Positions 1-8,932 of a stretch of 64,000 nt of DNA are shown one piece after another. The stretch covers positions 1,550,001 to 1,614,000 of the forward strand of contig OZ251531.1 of assembly GCA_965243185.1 (NCBI GenBank). The letters are read 5' to 3'. Position 1 is the first letter of the stretch, and every line of letters starts with the position of its first letter. The DNA comes from CBDBCU01 sp965243185 (GTDB lineage Bacteria > Chloroflexota > Dehalococcoidia > Lucifugimonadales > UBA3495). Under the pieces are notes generated by a model. That model saw only the letters and a list, made by a program, of their open reading frames with translations. It made no database searches and was not told where the DNA came from. The position numbers were made by a program, and so were the translations under genes.

Positions 1-1
1 C

Positions 2-1195
2 CCGGTTATGGGCCAGGCCAACTGGCTCTATAACATGATTTCCACGGACAAGCCGCTCGAGGAGAAAATGGCCCTGTTCTGGCACCATGTGTTCGCGACC
101 GGCAACGCCAAGCTGGACAACTGCGACCAGATGTTGACCCAGATTGAGATGTTCCGCCAGTGCGGGATGGGCAACTACCAGGAGCTGCTCCTCGAACTCT
201 CCAAGAACCCGGCCATGATTTACTGGCTGGACAACAACGAAAACCACCGGGACGCGGTCAACGAGAACTGGGGCCGGGAACTCCTCGAGCTGTTCTCCAT
301 GGGCGTCTCCAACTACACCGAAGTTGACGTCCGCGAAGCCTCCCGCGCCTTTACCGGCTGGACCATCCAGCCCAAGCTGCCCCGCCAGCCCTACGGCCGC
401 TATCCTTGGAAGTTCGTCTATCGGGAGGAGGATCACGACTTCTCCGAAAAGACCTTCCTCGGCCAAACCGGCAACTTTAACGGCGAGGACATTATCGACA
501 TCGTCGTCAAAGAGCCGGCCACCGCCCGCTTCATCTGCCGCCATCTCTACAACTTTTTTGTGGCCGATGAACCCCAGGTTCCGGCCTGGACGATCGAGCC
601 GGCCCGGGACGAGGAAGCCCTCGACGCGATGTGCAAAGTCTTCGAGGAATCCGGCTACGAAATGCGGGAAGTCCTCCGCTTTATGCTGAAGTCTGACTTC
701 TTTAAGGATGCCCGCTACTCCAAGATTAAGAGTCCGGCGGAAATCGTGGCCGGCACCCTTAAGATGGTCGGCGCTTACCAGTTCCCCGATCCCGGCCTCG
801 CCCGGGTCTGCCGCGAACCCGGCTATATGGGGCAAGACATCCTCGACCCGCCCAGCGTGGAAGGCTGGCACACCGGCTCCGAGTGGATTAACAGCGGTTC
901 CCTGTTGGCCCGCATCAACTTTGTCGCGGACAGCGTCACCAAAACTACCCAGCCGGGGATGCAGAGCATTATCGGCCACATCAAAGCCGAAAATGCCACC
1001 ACTCCCGACCAGCTCCTTGACGCCTGCCTCGACCACATGGGCTATCTCCAGCTCAGCGACGAAACCCGCGCCCAGCTCAGCGAACACGCCCAAGCCGGCG
1101 GCAATCTCGACTGGAACAACGAACCGGCCGCCGCCACGCGCATCGGTGAAATGATGGCTCTCATCAGCGCGACCACCGAGTACCAGTTCGCCTAG
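2..1195 (+). CDS. DUF1800 family protein, 5' end cut by window edge
   Basis: The frame is open to the left edge, so the first ATG (position 8) is probably internal. The visible 395 residues carry DUF1800 hallmarks: a WHHVFATGNAK segment, the ENWGRELLELFSMG motif and ASRAFTGWTI. The C-terminal half contains the PPSVEGW motif that ends the conserved core. DUF1800 proteins are usually exported and are typically encoded next to a DUF1501 protein, as here. Their biochemical role is not established. The stop is followed by an 81-bp gap and then the DUF1501 gene, so the two are probably co-transcribed. A signal peptide, if present, lies outside the window. Confidence 0.85.
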   Translation, partial: PVMGQANWLYNMISTDKPLEEKMALFWHHVFATGNAKLDNCDQMLTQIEMFRQCGMGNYQELLLELSKNPAMIYWLDNNENHRDAVNENWGRELLELFSMGVSNYTEVDVREASRAFTGWTIQPKLPRQPYGRYPWKFVYREEDHDFSEKTFLGQTGNFNGEDIIDIVVKEPATARFICRHLYNFFVADEPQVPAWTIEPARDEEALDAMCKVFEESGYEMREVLRFMLKSDFFKDARYSKIKSPAEIVAGTLKMVGAYQFPDPGLARVCREPGYMGQDILDPPSVEGWHTGSEWINSGSLLARINFVADSVTKTTQPGMQSIIGHIKAENATTPDQLLDACLDHMGYLQLSDETRAQLSEHAQAGGNLDWNNEPAAATRIGEMMALISATTEYQFA

Positions 1196-1276
1196 ATCCA
1201 ACCATCCCTTAAACCCGGGACGCCGCCATCCCGCGGCCTCCCGGGCTACCCGACCCAAAATTACCAGGAGGCTGAT

Positions 1277-2407
1277 ATGACTTCCACCAAGAAAGACCCG
1301 GTCGTCGTCGTGTTGCAGCTCACCGGCGGCAACGACTATATGAACACCGTCATCCCCTACAACGACGGCCTCTACTACGAAAACCGGCCCAATGTCGGTT
1401 ATCAGCGGGAGGAGATGCTGCCCCTGAACGACAACCTCGCCCTGATGCCCACGATGGGGCCGGTCAAGGAACTCTATGACCAGGGCAAGGTCGCCGTCAT
1501 CCACGGCATCGGCTACCCGGACTCCCCCCGCTCCCACTTCCGCTCGATGGACATCTGGCACACCTGTGAGCCGGACAAGGTCGGCACGGAAGGCTGGGCC
1601 GGACGCCTCGCCCGGGAACTCGACCCGCACAAGGAGAATGTGCTGACCGCCATCAACTTCGGGCATGGCTTGCCGCGGGCTTTGGCGGTCCCCGGCGTCC
1701 CCGTCGCCGCCATTTCCGACCTCGGCACTTACGGGCTGCTGACCGGCATCTCCGACCAGGAACAGCGCTCCAAGGCCCTTGACCTGTTCAGCCGGATGTA
1801 TTCCCCCACCGTGGGCGGCAGCTTTGTCACCGACTATCTGCGCTCCACCGGCACCGAAGCGATGATTGGCGCGGACATCGTTAAGGTCGCCCCGGAACGC
1901 TACTCCTCTAATGTGGAGTATCCCAGCTCCGCCATCGCCCAGCACCTGCGGGACATTGCCCAGGTCTATTTCGCCGACTTGGGGACGCGCATTTTCTACA
2001 CCCAGCACGCCAGTTTCGACACCCACGCCGGCGAAGCCGCCGCTCACCCCCAACTCTGGAAGGATGTGGCCGAGGGTATCGGCGCTTTCTTTGCCGACTT
2101 GCGCGAGCATAACGCCGGGGACAACGTCGTTATGTACCTGTTCTCCGAGTTCGGCCGCCGGGTTCGGGACAACGGCTCCGGCACCGACCACGGCGCCGCC
2201 GGCGTTTCCTTCGTTATCGGCGATGGCGTCAAGGGCGGGATGTACGGCGAATATCCCTCCCTCGAAGCCAAAGCCCTCGAACAGGGCGACCTGGTACCGA
2301 ACTACGACTTCCGCGGCGCCTACTCCACCATCGTCGAAGACTGGTTCGGCATCGACGCCAATCCCCTGGTCAACGGCAACTTCGAGAAAATGAGCTACCT
2401 GAAGTAG
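1277..2407 (+). CDS. DUF1501 family protein (sulfatase-like alpha/beta fold)
   Basis: 376 residues with an AGGAGG ribosome-binding site 5 nt before the ATG. The N-terminus reads VVVVLQLTGGNDYMNTVIPY, the usual DUF1501 opening with the LxGGND motif. Later segments include HSRFRSMDIWHT-like sequence, TQHASFDTHAGEAAAHPQLW and FSEFGRRVRDNGSGTDHGAAG, matching the conserved metal-site-like motifs of the family, which is distantly related to alkaline-phosphatase/sulfatase folds. Its partner is the DUF1800 gene just upstream. No Tat signal is present at this start; family members often have one, so this copy may be cytoplasmic or act as a complex partner. Confidence 0.88.
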   Translation: MTSTKKDPVVVVLQLTGGNDYMNTVIPYNDGLYYENRPNVGYQREEMLPLNDNLALMPTMGPVKELYDQGKVAVIHGIGYPDSPRSHFRSMDIWHTCEPDKVGTEGWAGRLARELDPHKENVLTAINFGHGLPRALAVPGVPVAAISDLGTYGLLTGISDQEQRSKALDLFSRMYSPTVGGSFVTDYLRSTGTEAMIGADIVKVAPERYSSNVEYPSSAIAQHLRDIAQVYFADLGTRIFYTQHASFDTHAGEAAAHPQLWKDVAEGIGAFFADLREHNAGDNVVMYLFSEFGRRVRDNGSGTDHGAAGVSFVIGDGVKGGMYGEYPSLEAKALEQGDLVPNYDFRGAYSTIVEDWFGIDANPLVNGNFEKMSYLK

Positions 2408-2543
2408 CCCAATTCCCGCGCCCTTGACCCGGCGGCCCTTAACGGGCCAACCGGAAAGACTTTAGGGCCGGGTGAACTTTCCCCTTGGGGGCGGTTCCCC
2501 GGCCCTTGTGACTATCGTCAACGCCAGCAGCAGGAGGAATGCA

Positions 2544-3575
2544 ATGGCTCAGAACACCGTAGCCGCCGGCCGCGCCTGGCTCTACTCCCACAACATCGGC
2601 CGCAACGGCGCCGCCGGAATGGGCTTTTCCCAGCCCGTCGGCATCGCCGCCGGCAAAAACGGACTCCTTTACGCCACCAACCGCGCCACCGAACAAAACC
2701 CCGGCGGTATCCGCATCACCAAATTCGATGTCAACCAGGAGTTCCTCGGCGAATTCGGCCGCGCCGGTCTCGCCTACGGCTCCGACGAACCCACCACCTT
2801 TACCTGGCTGTCCGGCGTCGCCCTCGACAGCAGCGGCAATGTCTATGTCTCCGACGAATGGCAGTGCCGTATTGCCATTTTTGACCCGGAAGGCGCGCCC
2901 ATCGGCGGCTGGGGTCAGAAAGGCAGCGAACCCGGCCAACTTAACGGCCCCGCCGGCATCGCCTTTGACGCCGACGACAACCTCTGGGTGGTCAACTCCT
3001 TCGACAGCCGCGTCCAGCAATTCAGCAAAGACGGCCAATACCTGGGCGGCTTCGGCAGCAAGGGCGACGCCGACGACCAGCTGGATATGCCCAACGGCAT
3101 CACCATTGACAACAACGGCGACCTCTATATCGCCGATTGGGGCAACAACCGCGTCCAGAAATTCACCCCCGGCGGCACTCTGCTGCGCAGCTTTGCCCAC
3201 ACCGTCGAGGACCGGGACGCTCTTAATCATCCCAGCGGTGTCTGCGTGGACAATGACGGGGATGTCTATGTGGTGGACTGGATGAACGATCGGGTGGTCA
3301 TCTATGACCCGGAAGCCAAGCCCATCGCTTATCTCGAGGGCGACGCCGTGGATGTTTCCAAGTGGGGGCAGATGGGCCTCGACGCCAACCCGGATATGGT
3401 CAAAGCCCGCCGCCGCGTCCCCGACCTTTACGAACAGCAGCGCAAGTTCGTCAAGCCGGTAGCCTGCGCCTACGACCGGGACAACAACCTCCTTTTCGTC
3501 TGCGACACGGCGCGCAACCGGGTCCAAATCTACGAAAAGGATCACTCCTACCTCGACCCGCAGATTAACCTGTAA
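2544..3575 (+). CDS. NHL-repeat beta-propeller protein
   Basis: Start chosen at ATG 2544 because AGGAGG sits at 2532-2537; a longer in-frame extension upstream lacks this signal. The product has about 343 residues made of NHL blades, seen as repeated GIAxDxxxNLYVxDxxNxRVQxF patterns (for example SGVALDSSGNVYVSDEWQCR, AGIAFDADDNLWVVNSFDSR, NGITIDNNGDLYIADWGNNR, SGVCVDNDGDVYVVDWMNDR). It ends in a final blade with LLFVCDTARNRVQIYEK. A six-bladed propeller is likely, typically a binding scaffold or a lyase/lactonase-like fold; substrate unknown. It follows the DUF1800/DUF1501 pair on the same strand and ends at a strong terminator. Confidence 0.88.
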   Translation: MAQNTVAAGRAWLYSHNIGRNGAAGMGFSQPVGIAAGKNGLLYATNRATEQNPGGIRITKFDVNQEFLGEFGRAGLAYGSDEPTTFTWLSGVALDSSGNVYVSDEWQCRIAIFDPEGAPIGGWGQKGSEPGQLNGPAGIAFDADDNLWVVNSFDSRVQQFSKDGQYLGGFGSKGDADDQLDMPNGITIDNNGDLYIADWGNNRVQKFTPGGTLLRSFAHTVEDRDALNHPSGVCVDNDGDVYVVDWMNDRVVIYDPEAKPIAYLEGDAVDVSKWGQMGLDANPDMVKARRRVPDLYEQQRKFVKPVACAYDRDNNLLFVCDTARNRVQIYEKDHSYLDPQINL

Positions 3576-3617
3576 CCGGTTCGGCCGGTGGACCGCGTCC
3601 GCCGGCCGCAAGGCATA

Positions 3618-3659
3618 AAAGCAAGGGGGCGGGTTCCGCGGAACCCGCCCCCTTGCTTT
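3618..3659. terminator. Bidirectional Rho-independent terminator
   Basis: A perfect inverted repeat with 21-bp arms (AAAGCAAGGGGGCGGGTTCC and complement) lies between the convergent NHL and thioesterase genes. It has A/T tracts at both outer ends, so it can stop transcription from both sides. Confidence 0.85.
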
Positions 3660-3677
3660 GGTTGTCCCGGTTGCGGG

Positions 3678-4037
3678 TTAGCTGCTCCGCTCGATAATGG
3701 CCCGGCGGTGGGTGCCTTCCCCGATTTTCCGCTCTCCGTCGTAGGCGGTTACGGCGAAACTCAGCCGGTTGCGGCTCACTTCCACTAATTCGGCGGCGGC
3801 CCGCACTCGAGCGCCGAAGTCGGACGGGGCCAGATGCCGCACTTGCACCTCAAAGCCCACGGAAGTTTGCCCGGCATCCAAATAGGGGTCGATGGCGGCG
3901 ATGGCGGCCCGCTCCATCAGGCTAATCATTGCCGGCGTGCTGAACTTGTCCACATGACCGGCTACATTATGCTCGCAGACCACGGTTTCCCGCTCTCCTT
4001 TCAACCCGGCGGCGATTCCGGGATGCAAACTGACCAT
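3678..4037 (-). CDS. Hotdog-fold thioesterase, FlK-like
   Basis: 119 residues. The segment HVDKFSTPAMISLMERAAIAAI followed by SVGFEVQVRHLAPSDFGARVRAAAELVEVS is the pattern of fluoroacetyl-CoA thioesterase-like hotdog proteins (compare the TPAMIxLMExAA and VGxxVxVxHLAPT motifs). The C-terminus GERKIGEGTHRRAIIE is the usual final strand. The family hydrolyses small acyl-CoAs; the substrate here is unknown. It converges with the NHL gene across the bidirectional terminator. Length equals the usual single-domain size. Confidence 0.8.
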   Translation of the reverse strand: MVSLHPGIAAGLKGERETVVCEHNVAGHVDKFSTPAMISLMERAAIAAIDPYLDAGQTSVGFEVQVRHLAPSDFGARVRAAAELVEVSRNRLSFAVTAYDGERKIGEGTHRRAIIERSS

Positions 4038-4073
4038 AACGCGTCAACCTCCGTGTTTATGGGGCGGCCGCCC

Positions 4074-4586
4074 TTAATCGTCATCCTCCGGCGCGACGAA
4101 GGGCGGCAGTTCCGGGGGGTAGTCGATGAGGGGAATTGCGGCAGCTTCCTCCTCAGTCAGGAGCAGGCGGGCGATGGCTTGCTGCTGGTCCGGAGTGGGG
4201 GTGAAGTCCGGGTTGGTCTCCCGGGCGCGGACGGCCCATAGCAGTTCCATACCGGCGGTGATGCGGGCGAAGTAGGCGGTCAACTCCCACTCGTACATTC
4301 GGTCCTCGTAGAAGTTGTCGTGCAACTGGTCGGCAGCCCACTGCAAGGTAAGCAGTTCCGGCTGGTCGAATTCGGCGGCGAGGAGGTTGACGATGCGGCG
4401 GCGCAGGTTGTGGGAGCTGTGCCGCCACTGGCGGTCGAAGGCGACGGCTTTGACGGCGTGGGCGACGGCTCCGGCGGCTTTGCCGGAGGCTTGCAGGCGG
4501 TCGCCTTTTTTGTGGAGTTCGTAATGGGCTTGCTGGAGCAGGCGGCGGCTGTCCCGGGCGTGGCGGTCGCCGATTTCGGTAGGCAT
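4074..4586 (-). CDS. PaREP1/HEPN-like protein (distant paralog of the element-borne copies)
   Basis: 170 residues from ATG at 4586. The core reads LQASGKAAGAVAHAVKAV, then WRHSSHNLRRRIVNLLAAE, then ADQLHDNFYED, which lines up with the proteins at 12068 and 50967 (LQAGEKAWGAAAHYLKAI, WKHHSHQQLHALGSILAAE, HENFYEN). This pattern (aggregated Ala helix, W-x-HSH, NFYE) is that of the PaREP1 family, a HEPN-superfamily branch best known from archaea. No repeat array precedes this copy. The acidic C-terminus (APEDDD) is unlike the basic tail of the element copies. Function unknown; a HEPN RNase or a nucleotide-binding accessory protein are both possible. Confidence 0.65.
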   Translation of the reverse strand: MPTEIGDRHARDSRRLLQQAHYELHKKGDRLQASGKAAGAVAHAVKAVAFDRQWRHSSHNLRRRIVNLLAAEFDQPELLTLQWAADQLHDNFYEDRMYEWELTAYFARITAGMELLWAVRARETNPDFTPTPDQQQAIARLLLTEEEAAAIPLIDYPPELPPFVAPEDDD

Positions 4587-4673
4587 TGGGCTAATCCTTG
4601 GCCGGGGTTGGGATGATTTAGTTGGGATTATAAGGGATGATGGGGATTGCCGGCAAGGGGGTTGGCGGCGCTG

Positions 4674-4696
4674 GGCACTGTTTCCGAAACTATTGG
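4674..4696 (+). repeat. Left terminal inverted repeat of an old split IS
   Basis: GGCACTGTTTCCGAAACTATTGG matches the 23-bp TIR of the MITE at 10365-10505 at 20 of 23 positions. Its mate is at 13604-13626. Together they bracket a decayed transposase and the whole of Element A. Confidence 0.65.
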
Positions 4697-4851
4697 GGGT
4701 TCGCCAAATGCCGGGTTGGTACATCAACAGTCGCTGGTCTATTTCAGAACCCCGCCCAACACCGCCCTAAAGTTAGCCGCCCCGGCGGCGCTTTTCAGCC
4801 CCCGGTAACCGATAGCGGGGTTTAATCCGTCCGAACTTTCCCTCCAACCAA

Positions 4852-5560
4852 TTAGTAGTATTGGGTACTCCGGGTTCCCTTTGGTGCAAGGTCATCAGTC
4901 GCTAGCGTTCCGGTAAATGCACCGCCAAACGTAGCAACTTCCGGGGCAAGGCCGGTTTCAGGCGGCCTTGCCACCGGCCCAGGGTGCGCGGCATAAGCGC
5001 CATACACTGCCAGTTCCTGAAACCATTGCCCATAGTCAAAGCCCGGGCCGGTCAACTCCAACCCCAGCATCCGCCCGTCCAAATCCACTACCACCCCGGC
5101 CGGACGGGACTTACCGCGCACCCGCAGCCAGGTCTCATCCACCGCTACTATCCGCACCCGGCCCGCCGGCAAGCGCCGCCGCACCGCCCGCCCCCAACCG
5201 CTGCATCTCCTGCCAACTGGTGACCTGAGCCACCGAATAGCCCAGCAGAGCCGCGATCACCTCAATACCCCGGTGGCTCAAGCCCAGGGCATACCACATC
5301 TCCGGCAGGGCGGTAAAGGGCTGACTGCGCCGCCCCCGGCTGACTCCCAACGGCCGGGGCGTGATGGTTTTGCCGCAAGCCACGCACCGATAGCGTCGGG
5401 TTCGGAGGGCCTAGACCCGCACATCGGTTAAAGCCCGCTGCCGCTGGCCGCCCCACTTCTGCTCGGTTTGCCCGCCCCAACGGGAACACCCCTGCGTCGG
5501 GACGGGCTGGGTCGGAATCCGCTGCTCTGCCAGTTTTAAGATAAGCATCGGCTGAACCAT
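4852..5560 (-). pseudogene. Decayed IS transposase interrupted by a stop and a frameshift
   Basis: Translated fragments on the minus strand join up as one transposase. An N-terminal part ends at an in-frame TAG (5410-5412). It is followed by a zinc-ribbon-like YRCVACGKTITPRP and a helix-rich segment (YALGLSHRGIEVIAALLGYS). The reading frame then shifts near 5190 into RVRIVAVDETWLRVRGKSRP, a DDE-type catalytic strand (VDET). The remainder lacks a recognisable second catalytic acidic region and the ORF runs to 4852. The gene lies between the TIR-like ends at 4674 and 13604; without Element A those ends would be about 974 bp apart, a normal IS length. Confidence 0.7.
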
Positions 5561-5589
5561 CCGGCGAACTGATTTGGGTTTAATCAATT

Positions 5590-5612
5590 GGGAATTATAT
5601 ACCAACCTAAAC
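5590..5612 (+). repeat. Element A left TIR
   Basis: GGGAATTATATACCAACC followed by TAAAC. It is identical over these 23 bp to both ends of Element B and preceded by the target duplication AATCAATT. Confidence 0.93.
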
Positions 5613-5743
5613 AGGATGGGTTGGGGACACCCCTAGAAATTACCCCTCTTTCGCCCCCAAAAGCCTCACTTCCCCGCCCTCATTTACGCTATGCCACGCC
5701 GAACTGACCCGGCCGGGTTGCCGACGTTCCAGCCGACATCCGG

Positions 5744-6682
5744 TCAGACAATCAGGTCGGCGTAGCGCAGCCGCTTGCCGACCATTCCCCGGGCCATCAT
5801 GACCATTTGCTCCAGCGTGTCCAACGGCCGCTGATTGTGCCGTCCCTCAAACTCGCAGACATACCGGTGCAGATGCTTGGCGCTGAAGTGATGGTATATC
5901 CCGATATAGCCCCGCTTCAGCATTGACCAGAAGGACTCCACCCCATTGGTATGCGCCATGGTCCGCACATACTCCCCCGCCGAGTGCTTGACTACTTCGT
6001 GGGGCCGGGACAGCCCCGCGTAAGCCCGAGCCTCATCGGTGTAAACCGTCGCCATATCCCGGGTGCGGCTCTCCACAAACCTCTGCAAAGTCGGCGCGTC
6101 GGTGGACTTTACCACCGTGGCGCTGACCTTGTTGGTGCGCCGGTCTTTCACGCCCACCACCGCCGTTTTGCCGACGGTTCCCCCGCCGGCGTGGAGTTTC
6201 TTGCTGGCGTGTTTGTTCCCCTCCTTGCCGCCGATGTAGGTTTCATCGGCTTCCACCGGCCCAAAGAAGGAAGCAATCAACTCGCTCCAGCCCTGACGGA
6301 TGCGGTGTTCCAGATGCCACGCCGTCTTTTGGGTTACTCCAATGTCCCGGTGCAGCTTCATACTGGATACGCCTTTCAGGTTGGTGGTCAGGATATAGAT
6401 GGCCAAAGCCCACTTCTGATACCCCAACTTGGAGGACTGCATTACCGTGCCGGTTTTCACTGAAAAGAACTTGCGGCAGTCCCGGCAGTGGAAAGGCATC
6501 TGGGGATGCTTGCCTTCCCGCCCGGCGTTGGGGCTGGCGCAATGGGAGCAGCGGAGGCCGTCGGGCCAACGGGCGGCGATAAACCACTCCTCAGCGGTAG
6601 CGTCATCCGGGAACATCTGAAACAGTTCGGGCAGGCCAATGCCCCTGCGGAAAAACTTGCCCGGCGCCGCTTGTTTAGCCAT
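5744..6682 (-). CDS. IS1595-type (ISXO2-like) transposase of Element A
   Basis: 312 residues from ATG 6682, which has GAGGTGAT at a good distance; an 11-residue longer start has no such signal. An N-terminal zinc ribbon (CSHC...CRDC) is followed by the DDE domain: VEADETYIGGKEG, VYTDEARAY and NGVESFWSMLKRGY. These are standard for IS1595-family transposases, which make 8-bp target duplications. It differs from the Element B copy by 9 residues only. A conserved TTGCTT-17-TATTAT promoter lies upstream (6749-6777) with an operator-like 13-mer just after it. It is transcribed toward the nearby TIR and away from the cargo. Confidence 0.95.
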   Translation of the reverse strand: MAKQAAPGKFFRRGIGLPELFQMFPDDATAEEWFIAARWPDGLRCSHCASPNAGREGKHPQMPFHCRDCRKFFSVKTGTVMQSSKLGYQKWALAIYILTTNLKGVSSMKLHRDIGVTQKTAWHLEHRIRQGWSELIASFFGPVEADETYIGGKEGNKHASKKLHAGGGTVGKTAVVGVKDRRTNKVSATVVKSTDAPTLQRFVESRTRDMATVYTDEARAYAGLSRPHEVVKHSAGEYVRTMAHTNGVESFWSMLKRGYIGIYHHFSAKHLHRYVCEFEGRHNQRPLDTLEQMVMMARGMVGKRLRYADLIV

Positions 6683-6730
6683 TGTATCACCTCGTCGTTC
6701 GTAGTCATTAGCCAACTCCGGTAGAGAATT

Positions 6731-6957
6731 GGTGTCTGTAGCATTTGGATAATAGCAGACAAAATTTCGTAAAGCAAATTATTTGTTGCGACTTAATTTG
6801 CCGCCGCTGCGTATTGACATCCCCCAGTCCTTTGCTTATAGTTGGGGATGCTACAGACACACAGTCCATAGTGAATTCCCTTGCTCAAGCGTAAGCGTTT
6901 CAGGGTTCGGCCGCGCGCCCCCTTGCGAGGCTTACGCGGGGATTGGTGTCTGTAGCA
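6731..6957. promoter_or_regulatory. Divergent control region of Element A with three 13-bp sites
   Basis: Lipoprotein promoter: TTGACA 6814-6819, 17-bp spacer, TATAGT 6837-6842. Transposase promoter: TTGCTT/TATTAT on the minus strand (6772-6777 and 6749-6754). Three copies of GGTGTCTGTAGCA occur: 6731-6743 (plus), 6849-6860 (minus, 12 bp) and 6945-6957 (plus). One lies just after each promoter, as expected for a repressor site, and one is near the lipoprotein start. A leader hairpin, GCGTAAGC 6889-6896 with GCTTACGC 6930-6937, precedes the third site. Element B keeps the same promoters, site layout and hairpin with changed bases. Confidence 0.75.
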
Positions 6958-6994
6958 AGTGCCAAATCCTGACTTGTAAGGGGGTTCTGTTCGG

Positions 6995-7831
6995 ATGAAA
7001 GTCCTGTTTCCCTTAGTCGTCCTGCTTATCCTTGCCCTGACCACAGTTGCCTGCGCTACGCCGGCCCCTACCGCTACCCCGTTGCCCACCGTTGCTCCCA
7101 CTCCTGCGCCCACTGCTACTCCCGTCCCGACCGCTACTGCTCGCCCCACCCTCACCGCTACGCCGCGGCCCACAAGCCTGCCTACCATCACGCCTTGGCC
7201 CACCGCCACACCGCGGCCCACCGCCACACCGCGGCCCACGCGCCTACCCACCATCACGCCTTGGGCCAAGCCGACGCCTACCGTTACTCCGACTCCAAAT
7301 CCGACGCCGACGCCGTATGTTCCGCCTTGGGCAGCTAACCCTTGGGCAACGTTTAACCCCCGATATTATTTCAGCATCCAGCTTCCCTCGACAGAGTGGA
7401 AAGAGATTTGGGACGAGCATAAGGGGGGGCGGGACAGAGTGTCCACCTCCAGGGTCGCTTATCAATACCCTCGAAGCACACCTCAAGCAGGCGTGGCGGT
7501 TCTGAGCCGTTTTGGCTTACCCCCGGATACCACGGTATACGACTTGTTGGAGATTGACTTGGAGTTGCTACGCGACGTCACCGGTTTTCGGGAAGTTTCC
7601 ACAACTGAAGTGTCCCCCGGCATCCTGCGGACACATTTCAAGCACCGCTTCACCCCTACTTGTCCCGGGGAGTCCGATGGCTTCGGTTTGCATATCATGG
7701 CCGAACCCCGCAGCCACACTGTGCTGGTGGGTATATGCGACTCCGCCCGGACTTGGTACGACGACGACTTTGTCGAACGGGTTTTTGACGGCTTCAACTA
7801 CTGGAAAGGGGTTGTTCCCGCGCCACACTGA
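6995..7831 (+). CDS. Pro/Thr-rich lipoprotein of Element A (first copy)
   Basis: 278 residues. An N-terminal hydrophobic signal ends at a lipobox-like TTVAC (Cys 20), implying a lipid-anchored exported protein. Next comes a low-complexity linker of PTATP/RPT repeats (about residues 22-110). A globular C-terminal domain then opens with FNPRYYFSIQLPSTEWKEIWDE and ends with a Trp/Phe-rich helix (DDDFVERVFDGFNYW). The C-terminal domain is clearly related to that of the Element B lipoprotein (HNPRTYFSLAVPTDWQKAYDE; YDEAFVNYLFDRFVY). Function unknown. AAGGGGGTTC precedes the ATG. Cell-surface cargo on a transposon could mediate adhesion, phage receptor masking or surface sensing, but nothing in the sequence decides this. 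Confidence 0.85.
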   Translation: MKVLFPLVVLLILALTTVACATPAPTATPLPTVAPTPAPTATPVPTATARPTLTATPRPTSLPTITPWPTATPRPTATPRPTRLPTITPWAKPTPTVTPTPNPTPTPYVPPWAANPWATFNPRYYFSIQLPSTEWKEIWDEHKGGRDRVSTSRVAYQYPRSTPQAGVAVLSRFGLPPDTTVYDLLEIDLELLRDVTGFREVSTTEVSPGILRTHFKHRFTPTCPGESDGFGLHIMAEPRSHTVLVGICDSARTWYDDDFVERVFDGFNYWKGVVPAPH

Positions 7832-8083
7832 CCGTAAATCTCGCTCTGCACCGCCGGCAACACCGGCAACACCGGCACCGGTTGTTCCCGCGCCACGCTG
7901 ACCGTAACGCTACAAAGGAGCTCTGAACGGATGAAGTCCCTTGCGCTTTTGATTGTCCCGTTCGTCCTTTTCCTGACCGCAGTTGCCTGCGCTACCGCCG
8001 CGCCGACGGCTGCCCCGTTTCCCACTGTTACCCCTACTCCTGGTTCTGTAGCATTTTGCTGGGGGAAAGTATATCATAGAGGA

Positions 8084-8932
8084 ATGGGGCATAAATGCAA
8101 ATCGCCAACTTGTAAGCGCATAACCGGGGAACGCTGCGATACTTGCCGGGTTGGGGGCGGCGGTGTGCGGGTGGTAATGCTTGACGCTAACGGCAAGCAA
8201 ATCCGGCCGGAAGGGAAACACCCCCACGCTACACCCCACGAAAGGGGCGCGGCGGTGGATATGTATTTTGACGGGCTTTCCTATCGCCGGGTGGCTAGGA
8301 ATATGGAGCAGTATTTCGGGCGTAAGACTGACCCGATGACGGTTTATCGCTGGGTCAGGGAATTGTCCGGGACAGCGGATGAAATCCTGCGGCCGATGAA
8401 GGTTGACACCGGCCGGGAATGGGTAGCGGACGAGATGATGGTCAATGTTGGCGGTCAAAAGATGTGGCTGTTCAATGTAATGGACAGCGACACCCGGTTT
8501 GTGCTGGCGGCCTATTTGACGCCGGAACGGACGGCAAGGGCGGCGCAAACTACGCTGGCAATGGCAAGGGAAAGGTCAAACAATGCGCCGGAGGTTGTAA
8601 AGACGGACGGGCTGCGGTCTTACCGGCAGGCATTGCCGCGGGCTTTCCCGACCCGACCGGTTAAACATACGGTTAGCCAGGGTATCAAAGCGGAAATCAA
8701 CAATAATATGTCGGAAAGGTTGCAAGGAACTTTCCGGGATAGGGATAAAACCTTGCGGGGCTTGGATAGCCGGGCAACCGGGCAAGCATACATTGACGGG
8801 CTGGTTTTACACTATAACTATTTCCGGCCCCATCAGAGTCTTGAGGATAAGCGGCCGGCGGAGGCGGCCGGGGCGGAACTGCCTTTCAAGGATTGGGAGG
8901 ACGTAGCAGCGGTGAAAAGGGGGAAAGGATGA
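8084..8932 (+). CDS. IS6-type DDE transposase
   Basis: 282 residues from ATG 8084 (inside the element, 42 bp from its end). An N-terminal Cys cluster (CKSPTC ... CDTC) precedes a helix-turn-helix-like region (YFDGLSYRRVARNMEQYFG, DPMTVYRWVREL). The DDE core shows EWVADEMMV, WLFNVMDSDTRFVLA, VVKTDGLRSYRQAL and NNNMSERLQGTFRDR with YNYFRPHQSL. This order is that of IS6/IS240-like transposases. The frame happens to stay open into the upstream lipoprotein, so transcripts from the lipoprotein promoter could give a signal-peptide fusion. Its stop overlaps the methylase start. Confidence 0.9.
   Translation: MGHKCKSPTCKRITGERCDTCRVGGGGVRVVMLDANGKQIRPEGKHPHATPHERGAAVDMYFDGLSYRRVARNMEQYFGRKTDPMTVYRWVRELSGTADEILRPMKVDTGREWVADEMMVNVGGQKMWLFNVMDSDTRFVLAAYLTPERTARAAQTTLAMARERSNNAPEVVKTDGLRSYRQALPRAFPTRPVKHTVSQGIKAEINNNMSERLQGTFRDRDKTLRGLDSRATGQAYIDGLVLHYNYFRPHQSLEDKRPAEAAGAELPFKDWEDVAAVKRGKG

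Noticed and set aside
2439..3611. Long minus-strand frame opposite the NHL gene
   Set aside because: Low-complexity Val/Ala/Gly/Asp translation typical of an antisense shadow of a high-GC gene; no start signal.
8042..8060. IS6 end (TCTGTAGCA) as a fourth operator-like site
   Set aside because: It is part of the IS inverted repeat and lacks the GGTG half; the similarity is 9 bp and probably chance, or at most a reason for target choice.
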